This document shows positions 26,401-26,617 of a stretch of 26,617 nucleotides of DNA, in pieces (positions within the stretch are counted from its first letter, which is position 1; every line of letters begins with the position of its first letter). The DNA lies in NCBI GenBank assembly GCA_018883305.1, contig VEQI01000004.1:1-26617 (forward strand). The letters run 5' to 3'. The position numbers and the translations under genes are program-made. This DNA comes from Limnohabitans sp. (lineage in GTDB: Bacteria; Pseudomonadota; Gammaproteobacteria; Burkholderiales; Burkholderiaceae_C). The notes below the pieces were generated by a model. That model did not search any database and was not told the DNA's origin. It worked only from the letters and a program-made list of their open reading frames with translations.

Positions 26401-26617
26401 CGAGGGCTCTTTCTCCTGCCAATAGCCATCGTTGCTGTAGTCTTCCTGGCCAAGATCAATGCTCTGGGTCGTTCCACCCATGTACCGATACACCTTGCCC
26501 GGGTCACCGCCATGGCGATAGCGCACGTCCAGTCGAACGGTGTCGCCAAATTTGATCTTGGTGAGCCCATCGCTGGTGCTGTGATCGGCGCTGATGCGTT
26601 GTGCATCCGTGCTGCCA
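11473..26617 (-). CDS. Giant beta-repeat adhesin-like exported protein, 5' end outside window, ends at in-frame TAA
   Basis: The frame is open from the right window edge to TAA at 11475-11473 (5047 codons here). A GTG at 26526 is the first start-like codon after which the frame can be written as an ORF, but it is not the start. The 30 codons before it are open and already part of a repeat module (I-K-F-G-D-T-V-R-L), and no signal peptide or ribosome site is near. The protein is built of beta-strand repeats rich in Gly, Ala, Ser, Thr, Val and Asp, with Y-x-Y-[IV]-G/Trp modules, one DxDxDG loop and one helical insert. I saw no cysteine in it. This is typical of giant filamentous surface adhesins of Gram-negative bacteria (filamentous haemagglutinin-like or LEPR-XLL-type proteins). 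The family and the adhesive role are inferred from composition and architecture. No enzymatic motif, RTX nonapeptide or VENN motif was seen. It reads in the same frame into the next segment, so the two are probably one gene. Confidence 0.93.
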   Translation of the reverse strand, partial: GSTDAQRISADHSTSDGLTKIKFGDTVRLDVRYRHGGDPGKVYRYMGGTTQSIDLGQEDYSNDGYWQEKEPSAFKSGVLGQFTGLFSNAVDALSWLAIDDYGWKTVTSTGSGSLGTQEVQRLTLSPGTTGLSTMRLAQGDVVTDDIPVLTLGQSQAEHQTLVMVNAEPAAGSTIRLSLAGRADLNFELGPDKEVQAVQLESLLQQWFGVDNVKVTVQAQRQAGWGFDIVLAGSMVGENISQIQARVVTRVGDSPLALQVSTVREGLKAPTRDDQALLIQAALRQSLGDSALTVTAGSATTATYDIRFGLESDVGQLRAPTLTGGAKADIETVTPGVTAVGSQYDLKLSQQAADQYVDLKFDYAGRTYTAKGVVSVASANQMRDALLDAQDGDGKSFRDLGRSVTVLTAPSSESGKTLWKLAFDRDSGDRTVSNVQVRKNDANFVGGAVRMLTLGSLAGGVTANGIMARNVVSGEAEATLRGVDLTADEVVIDVSDQAVVDALVDSVSKTSGGLMGGSLSLSDVVSTNMVLSQAHANVLDAKIKTLTGDVTIRSSENVTIDANNQSDTESNGIGLSRTMAFNTIGWQARDVYKHATEALVNGQVGTEKTSQAHALVKGSTIDAAGAIEIDAVNESAINASVGNQTSTGDSLLQGFVPESLLPPVLNTLMSFKAGLGVVVTSNVISSEAKAYVEGSSVSLNARAGGVKVSGSDAAAIEAEASLVPKASSSLGSSAVGLATSALPGFETKYTDRSGIQTVHVGDVVQIASPDYVSTDTGEDIQTGERVRLQTSIGGGVYDEVYEYIGQSPIKDIDFNQQNYQDASNWRQVMGLAGEKYIRVSGTDAVNLGLQNYTDVNGGWKLWTVEGFVKGASEFVGEILDAKLKDKIGGSQSASVGAGGLIVRNDLRSTVDAHISGAQVTAAGDVLVQAQEGEKVNADITSEVTGDVGALNVTVATNTVLGSAKAWVEGGRIATTAGGDLKVSSTNSAAIKATVDASVESTLAVGVTLAFNTVGWQPASLWKLLKDYSSSSSALTEKTLMTQAWINGATLDVAGSVEVRALSIGVIDAKIENSAKAVNAEFGVEDSGEGSSALSITVAPVIATNRVSADTQAYISNLVSLKAAKDLIIDAQGRAGILSSVQSSAVSIAVSGKGSGASVSVGLSMSRNDVDNDVLAYLSGSPGNTVPVVVGGNVRISTDRGASIGAEGSASSTSLSVGGGGTGVGVAAAGTLAFNFINGLSDAYIHGVALTTRGSGGSLGDVTVSTKDDAYIVADISTRSIALAGSSGAGTAVALGISVAKNIIGGDVLDVAYDYKVSDYNSTNKLTTLAKGKKVLKNTGVLTDEVYEYIGETQTNAKGIELSTQNYSDAGVWRLLSYSDRKAATRARISSASIDAAGNLSVLAEGIATIDATVTTLSAGVALSGAASTAASGAGVYAENRIQTGLEASIDGSVGTGRSKIVANGVTVSADNQATIDALAGAASLAAAVGANGAVSVSVGLSLAFNSIDGDTLATIGQADVQSRTGDVHVNAQSGGEKLLSLEWKDILAKGITADMLDAAGSAGSYTTYNSSEGQEWDYLQSEGKTQLSSGDLVRANTGRIYKYVGTSGVQRDLGTQNYTTDSVWKEVETDAVKVMSGYTVRVDPLHSYGGEAGKVYRYIGGTVDHTTLEGKVFVDIGQLVRVESNFQDSSLLGKIYKFKGVASNGTNTSAVLDLRDQNFEDTSLWTAYSESKTLDLWRENYANTAVWQLATEFTDVKSLRTITDGLQALGLEISALDNVQSSYLYKSTDGMSWDYLSSQSEAQSLKSGKKVNVVSGALAGNVYQYIDKTTRKLELGTENYADTTRWKLVKAETRQLEKGDTVRVSDLHKAGGNAGATYRYIGKNHQAVDLSKANYTDSTRWEIVKPVLRISQVIDGMRWMIHDEGGRSYTLARLDDGTVELTRNNITATSAAASMAASISGMGAVAVSGAGAVALNLVMGSTDAVVRQGSIVAKGDVVVEAHNASIIATRIAALSAAIAGGGAGAVGASIGVSVARNLIGQEGFGAVGEQAIATTRALLIDANVSAGQDVQLKASAEQTIEALVVAGSAALAVGGAGGVTASGSGVWAQNQIGMRVQAGVDTQDSTVGTRPTRVMARNVGVYADDQSRIRSHAGAASLAGAFAGASGTAVSVGVSIARNVIDSLVFAGLKGIDLNARGTVDVRATSNAAIRVTAWAASLAAGVGGANGIGVSGAGAVAMNVILGDVLAQVDDSALRAASDVTVKAQATNDILARIVAASVGVGVGGANGVGASIGLALARNFIGYDPLVWEGPVTYTSGTDKPSRIVKGDLIRLSATSGARANEVYEYIGSTPLVAEDKDGDGKLDELILKQDYADNKKWKQRTTASANRIIASVDRSAISALDDASATLDLTIQADTAQRISAKVSSGSAAVSGGATGAALSGAGASTTNLIGSETRAYLQRTTGTGVDVDGNILIDARDRSTIDTEVAAVSMAFNFAAAGAATALGVSVAQNEINSTVTATVDRAVLESDGDIRVTADDLATINATSTAVAVSFSMGAGYSLAGGGATAINAINTVTAAVVDRTGTEPLAGNPESGKTRLTAGKSVTVQAQGNAQAQSEVRAAAASFGWIAAAAAGTGASNELNPKVLASIRSADILTPLDTGRVDVMATANQKSDAQSHALSVSTGASVGASAAITRDTGSVVAELGQDVRVAASVLRIYAKAQDEIYQRASASSGGVFAGLAGSYSNLSIEGTTRAGLGDRNQIAVGLLDMWSTRGQNFDAVAKNLAVGALAGSGAAMLTTLTGTADVKIGQDSKVVANNITIRADNQADKKRYSATEESLRSGSAGLASLTGLGTVTDIGTSDQRFGAQVDIGNGTEMTVAALSGQTGRFSIDTYTKAVVIDKVRVDAIGSFAVSMAVADQDAYLRSGINVGRAKLSNLSGDLFLTTRSDADVSAGANVLSVSFVGGAGATALTKLDADNRITLTGADLLGNDVKLYAGQDSARTTNVMTATAQADLTLVALGAGLPLATSKVVENNSIDLAGATRVRAIGNVVMLTEPGIGADQRAVTKGMAIILPLPLFPITDTSVVSNNRVNVGSQATVEAGVNYRTVIQLLPYEVNNETKLAANRVGTDLTAGEKKALGLDESQQYHYAALDLEEVALSVGTGTVVELVGTAYGKGESGMSYRFSPPGEGDIQENLVLEKEDYTNTQRWQAIKPDHRLTGSETSLTVQTAQLVRTADGRWFQRMGESTTFNPSTATYAENDGWREIEVTSSDKGQKFAMALSDDFYVVKPKDLALPTLVYANVANQLLDDRAKIVGWMQSHAGNAEAIARYQVLLSNIDQQLAKLGLSETQTGPGGVAASSARESFDVLYLRMPNVQASAGLISIKADQASKSAVQTAVAANRLVAHGEANITVVNKTPFGLEINDIGIAKTGATELVNNKRVVMTPGATYFNTTALSTPVAGGESVISITQDAYPASWYTSLKDMSMPQSPQDINIKGRVVNEDGKLTLKNLSGSINVTGELRAGTIELAATGDFNLSSEDWFHTGRDPRQYLNFNTVFGQQVYNSAGLSKSLSLSSTDSRLQSLMNAITSPAKSSTIFAMGEVNINARYLNLDGLVQSGVDSIELTIDQSFNPSESVSLTDAKGNAQPGLTFGHGGLASVTGAFDYASKKISLNPIKPHGGKINVVGTIISTGNGRLRVASGYTSVLIDNQTSFTLELDEIDVSENRVGTISITDSTTLRQENYTYQNGQVTHQTRQGVLKKADGSGNVSSITYANVGSAEIADAGSSLYYQPEKGRYYVWTEGQAKTNTTLEIYKQESFNLFGFDWDGLVPDTAANFSQTKFTDGTPLLESEVALQANRSDYLFVQYEQKRNLAVDVTQNKTQVRDIATNNLYLYVGETGKLNFPLTDFSNASQWKLLEKLLGGSKVLDVAAVAANPNTPSTWYKFVATQSSPWRLADGQIWKASKALAHFDSDFQNQEITIDGPTTTGGGWLRKKTITTKKTTVTGLKDFYTYYLQADLPVAVETAQGPSSPQIDIRTVGKMVVRGSVNFGDATPLAEANDDQPETFVPMALSATAMQVAGNVEFVGVLPDIRANGDITINVKDPRGRLNVQATGNITVNQTVGKTNVPLKLGQVVAATFGSDQSPVSVGNISITALNGILGTTYSSRVFGAQVLLDGGAGSVMARVDSAVLGTGGLAARAQGAIDLQETSGDMRLILPQAWKGETVSVRSFNADVKLEARWGAIIDASYERVTADPAQVLASMAASDFTETELRLAGLPTGAQLLAQAQYPVSPDLIAAIYPHRDLGGLQVTSAPERVNVQGRNVTLVSQSSTGGVGRSTERVTVVQPDGFQQSEYLRAVLSKATARDVVSVQYQRYEWTADTATMDLSSPGSYVVDGWRRVDATESLPEGMKMHSSTEGAQEISQGQWVENRHEVLSVVLQVWDDVNINATGTVAVNSSGDVVLTSVGDLRVRDVKDLEVSGITAGARMRLEAAGSILSQGSDNRIDVSGGVAVLRSAGDMWLVTTGSAGVTGGVIRSNAGSLSINVGQQGQKLPGNDGWRDGNLTIQSAGDVDVTEWTNDLTLSSVSSQTGNVAIQVARGSLIASDRLEDQGHVHVRGKLVSLTAGEATKLDEVRNLGSLLVSLKIDADTLQVSTHTRLNSIVSIADVDDLKIQQMDFNGEASLLLSAVGDLSLNTNLSIAGTPYSLLRMESTAGDLRLNANLAVGEGNISLLAEGSVLQGVGTLLDNRSGGVDIQARTGVFQQAEGASIVVAKRAGSTKADGNVRIQAAQDITVDRIDAGAGLVALQSTQGGLKALADDAAEDVLAGGLLVDVATQVGDAGRRQNSLEIGVGTLAVKSGGSVSVQASRALTLGQVQGQFKRVGAIGRTPAGDPSLGGEITSTTLTLSGLSAGSADQTAGAVLRVAAGSLTITSNVQVQNAPLLLQVEGAGQALNVMGAATVNSAGGVIGLISGGTLSVGVGATSSTLSLNTAGGDVLMQSQQGLTMGAWSRVATLGGHVRLQAQTGDVIVS
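13381..13482 (-). repeat. Degenerate Trp module, copy 12
   Basis: The order V-Q-Y-Q-R-Y-E-W, M-D-L-S-S, S-Y-V-V-D-G-W-R-R-V keeps the Tyr-rich core and the closing Trp but has lost the I-G. This is the last member of the family I can find. None was seen in the part downstream of the in-frame stop. Confidence 0.45.
14500..16500 (-). other. Mixed region rich in aromatic residues between the two beta-repeat regions
   Basis: This stretch holds fewer A-x-N anchors and more Asn, Tyr, Phe and Trp, e.g. D-W-F-H-T-G-R-D-P-R-Q-Y-L-N-F-N and F-N-L-F-G-F-D-W-D-G. Strands of the G-S-I-N-V-T-G and G-K-I-N-V-V-G-T-I type continue throughout. Near 14570-14610 there is a Lys/Thr cluster (L-R-K-K-T-I-T-T-K-K-T-T-V) just after T-T-T-G-G-G-W. 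I do not recognise a known domain. It may be a globular interruption of the rod or a junction between two solenoids. Confidence 0.5.
14839..14940 (-). repeat. Trp module, copy 11
   Basis: T-Q-V-R-D-I, then L-Y-L-Y-V-G-E-T, then F-P-L-T-D-F-S-N and Q-W-K-L-L. It is followed by a weaker related stretch (14810-14695) with T-W-Y-K-F-V-A and two later Trp residues. Confidence 0.65.
16550..16700 (-). other. Helical insert in the beta-rich protein
   Basis: About 50 residues with helix-forming composition, including A-N-V-A-N-Q-L-L-D-D-R-A-K-I and A-R-Y-Q-V-L-L-S-N-I-D-Q-Q-L-A-K-L-G. Leu, Ile and Val fall at 3-4 residue spacing, as in a short coiled coil or helical hairpin. It stands alone among beta-strand sequence. 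A similar helical stretch occurs at 3490-3720 in the downstream part, and both contain W-[ML] followed by N-A and a final amphipathic helix. Confidence 0.55.
16804..17100 (-). repeat. Two degenerate Trp modules, copies 10a and 10b
   Basis: The first unit (to 16966) reads G-M-S-Y-R-F-S, L-E-K-E-D-Y-T-N and R-W-Q-A-I. The second (16911-16804) reads A-Q-L-V-R-T-A, R-W-F-Q-R-M-G-E, then T-Y-A-E-N-D and G-W-R-E-I. In both, the Y-x-Y-I-G core is altered (Y-R-F-S, W-F-Q-R-M-G), while the closing Tyr-x-[DN] and Trp are kept. Confidence 0.6.
19480..19641 (-). repeat. Y-x-Y-I-G / Trp module with a DxDxDG loop, copy 9
   Basis: K-G-D-L-I-R-L, then E-V-Y-E-Y-I-G-S, then an insert D-K-D-G-D-G-K-L-D-E, then L-K-Q-D-Y-A-D and K-W-K-Q-R. 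The module starts about 80 bases after the anchor A-R-N-F-I-G-Y-D (Asn codon at 19719), the same loop position as copy 3. The acidic insert has the spacing of a calcium-binding EF-hand-like loop. Confidence 0.75.
19522..19548 (-). other. Putative calcium loop D-K-D-G-D-G-K-L-D
   Basis: The D-x-D-x-D-G-x-[IL]-D spacing matches the calcium-binding loop of EF-hand, dockerin and thrombospondin type 3 repeats. It is the only such loop I see in the first 5047 residues and it interrupts Trp module copy 9. Calcium binding is inferred from the motif. Confidence 0.6.
20914..21858 (-). repeat. Tandem cluster of Y-x-Y-[IV]-G / Trp modules, copies 4-8
   Basis: Units in protein order: 21858-21748 (G-R-I-Y-K-Y-V-G, ending V-W-K-E-V); 21720-21601 (K-V-Y-R-Y-I-G-G, without the closing Trp); 21600-21445 (K-I-Y-K-F-K-G, ending S-L-W-T-A); a half unit 21426-21379 (L-W-R-E-N-Y-A-N, ending V-W-Q-L-A); 21204-21082 (N-V-Y-Q-Y-I-D, ending R-W-K-L-V); and 21054-20914 (A-T-Y-R-Y-I-G-K, ending R-W-E-I-V). 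Together they interrupt the beta-repeat region with about 315 residues rich in Tyr and Trp. The regular G-D-x-V...Y-x-Y-I-G...Y-x-D...W order is clear in all but the half unit and the one lacking Trp. A binding role, for example to polysaccharide, is inference. Confidence 0.75.
22504..22632 (-). repeat. Y-x-Y-I-G / Trp module, copy 3
   Basis: K-G-K-K-V-L-K leads into E-V-Y-E-Y-I-G-E, S-T-Q-N-Y-S-D and V-W-R-L-L. It sits about 90 bases after the beta-repeat anchor A-K-N-I-I-G-G-D (Asn codon at 22719), so it is set into the loop that follows the anchor strand. The stretch A-D-V-A-Y-D-Y-type residues before it are linker. Confidence 0.75.
23480..23610 (-). repeat. A-F-N-T-V-G-W-Q insert, copy 2
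   Basis: L-A-F-N-T-V-G-W-Q is followed by a helix-like stretch (P-A-S-L-W-K-L-L-K-D-Y) and a run of five Ser. It re-enters through L-T-E-K-T-L-M-T-Q-A-W-I-N-G. The shared A-F-N-T-[IV]-G-W-Q and T-E-K-T elements show that the whole beta unit with its insert was duplicated. Confidence 0.6.
24043..24123 (-). repeat. Short variant of the Trp module
   Basis: E-K-Y-I-R-V-S-G takes the place of V-Y-E-Y-I-G. It is followed by L-G-L-Q-N-Y-T-D and G-G-W-K-L-W. The G-D-x-V front part is missing, so this is a half module fused to the end of copy 2. Confidence 0.6.
24145..24273 (-). repeat. Y-x-Y-I-G / Trp module, copy 2
   Basis: The module reads G-E-R-V-R-L, then E-V-Y-E-Y-I-G-Q, then F-N-Q-Q-N-Y-Q-D and S-N-W-R-Q-V. 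It follows an H-V-G-D-V-V-Q-I stretch that looks like the front of another such unit, and is followed directly by a shorter variant at 24043-24123. Confidence 0.75.
24770..24900 (-). repeat. A-F-N-T-I-G-W-Q insert, copy 1
   Basis: After the anchor Asn the usual strand is replaced by A-F-N-T-I-G-W-Q followed by a helix-like stretch (A-R-D-V-Y-K-H-A-T-E-A-L). The segment then returns through T-E-K-T-S-Q-A-H-A-L-V-K-G to a normal strand. A second copy of the same arrangement lies at 23480-23610. Confidence 0.6.
25650..26105 (-). repeat. Two related alpha/beta-looking segments in tandem
   Basis: Two stretches share an order of elements. First comes a helix-like run (E-V-Q-A-V-Q-L-E-S-L-L-Q-Q-W-F-G, and later Q-A-L-L-I-Q-A-A-L-R-Q-S-L-G). 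It is followed by a strand with V-x-V-T-[AV] and an aromatic-containing strand (W-G-F-D-I-V-L-A-G-S, and Y-D-I-R-F-G-L-E-S), then G-[EQ] and a further strand. Similar helix-plus-strand modules are common between repeats of giant exported proteins. No function is assigned; the internal duplication is by eye. Confidence 0.45.
26419..26550 (-). repeat. Y-x-Y-[IM]-G / Trp module, copy 1
   Basis: The pattern is F-G-D-T-V-R-L, then G-K-V-Y-R-Y-M-G-G, then D-L-G-Q-E-D-Y-S and a final Trp (G-Y-W-Q-E), about 43 residues. The order G-D-x-V, a short loop, V-Y-x-Y-I-G, then L-x-x-x-x-Y-x-[DN] and W recurs about a dozen times in this protein. The order resembles small Trp-rich carbohydrate-binding modules of family 5/12, but this is a by-eye comparison only. 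Confidence 0.75.

Noticed and set aside
26524..26526. GTG as the start of the giant gene
   Set aside because: The frame is open upstream to the window edge, the codons before it already form part of a Trp module, and no ribosome site or signal peptide is present.
1..26617. RTX nonapeptides (G-G-x-G-x-D) or a VENN/CDI toxin region
   Set aside because: Neither motif was seen in the translated frame. The gene end is outside the window, so the secretion route and any toxin tip remain open.
1..26617. CRISPR array, tRNA or rRNA genes, insertion sequences
   Set aside because: The repeats are long, diverged and coding in one frame. No short spaced identical repeats, RNA-like folds or transposase sequences were seen.

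Overview
The whole 26.6 kb window is one reading frame on the minus strand. It is the middle part of a gene for a giant, repeat-built, probably surface-exposed or secreted protein. I split the sequence into triplets in the frame that starts at base 1 and looked for minus-strand stops. The frame is open from the right edge (26616) to the left edge (1) except for one codon, a TAA at 11475-11473. That is 5047 sense codons before the stop and 3824 after it, with neither the true start nor the true end in the window. There are no intergenic regions, RNA genes, CRISPR arrays, insertion sequences, promoters or plus-strand genes that I can support. The long plus-strand open frames are antisense shadows of this very biased coding sequence.

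Layout in protein order (right to left). (1) 26617-25260: an N-terminal-side stretch with a first Y-x-Y-[IM]-G/Trp module and two related alpha/beta-looking segments. (2) 25260-17270: a long beta-strand repeat region rich in Gly, Ala, Ser and Val. It has recurring strands ending in A-[RKF]-N-x-[IV] followed by G-D-V-x-V-type strands, and Y-x-Y-[IV]-G/Trp modules are set into it. These modules form a dense tandem cluster at 20.9-21.86 kb. (3) 17270-14500: a mixed region with more Trp modules, a short helical insert and an aromatic-rich part. (4) 14500-7600: filamentous-haemagglutinin-like beta repeats (G-x-[IVL]-x-[IVL] strands with 'G-D-[VIL]' starts). The in-frame TAA falls inside this region. 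(5) 7600-1: about eleven tandem units of roughly 180-195 residues with a G-G-x-x-L-x-A-F-V-G-x-x-G-P-Y start. Five carry a D-x-N-x-D-G-x-[IL]-[DN] calcium-loop motif at the start, and the tenth has a related motif further in. One unit (4731-2395) is split by an insert of about 1.8 kb that holds Asp-box (BNR) beta-propeller repeats, a duplicated small module and a helical hairpin.

The composition is that of an exported filamentous adhesin, or of a giant protein secreted by the type I or two-partner route. I saw no cysteine in the first 5047 residues and only one in the next 3824. The secretion signals would lie outside the window, so the route cannot be assigned. The moderately high GC content and codon style suggest a Gram-negative bacterium, possibly a betaproteobacterium of the Burkholderiales (low confidence).

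The main points to check are these: whether the single TAA is a real nonsense codon, a sequencing error or a read-through site; what the Trp modules bind (they follow a pattern like carbohydrate-binding modules of family 5/12); and the nested propeller insertion inside one C-terminal repeat.
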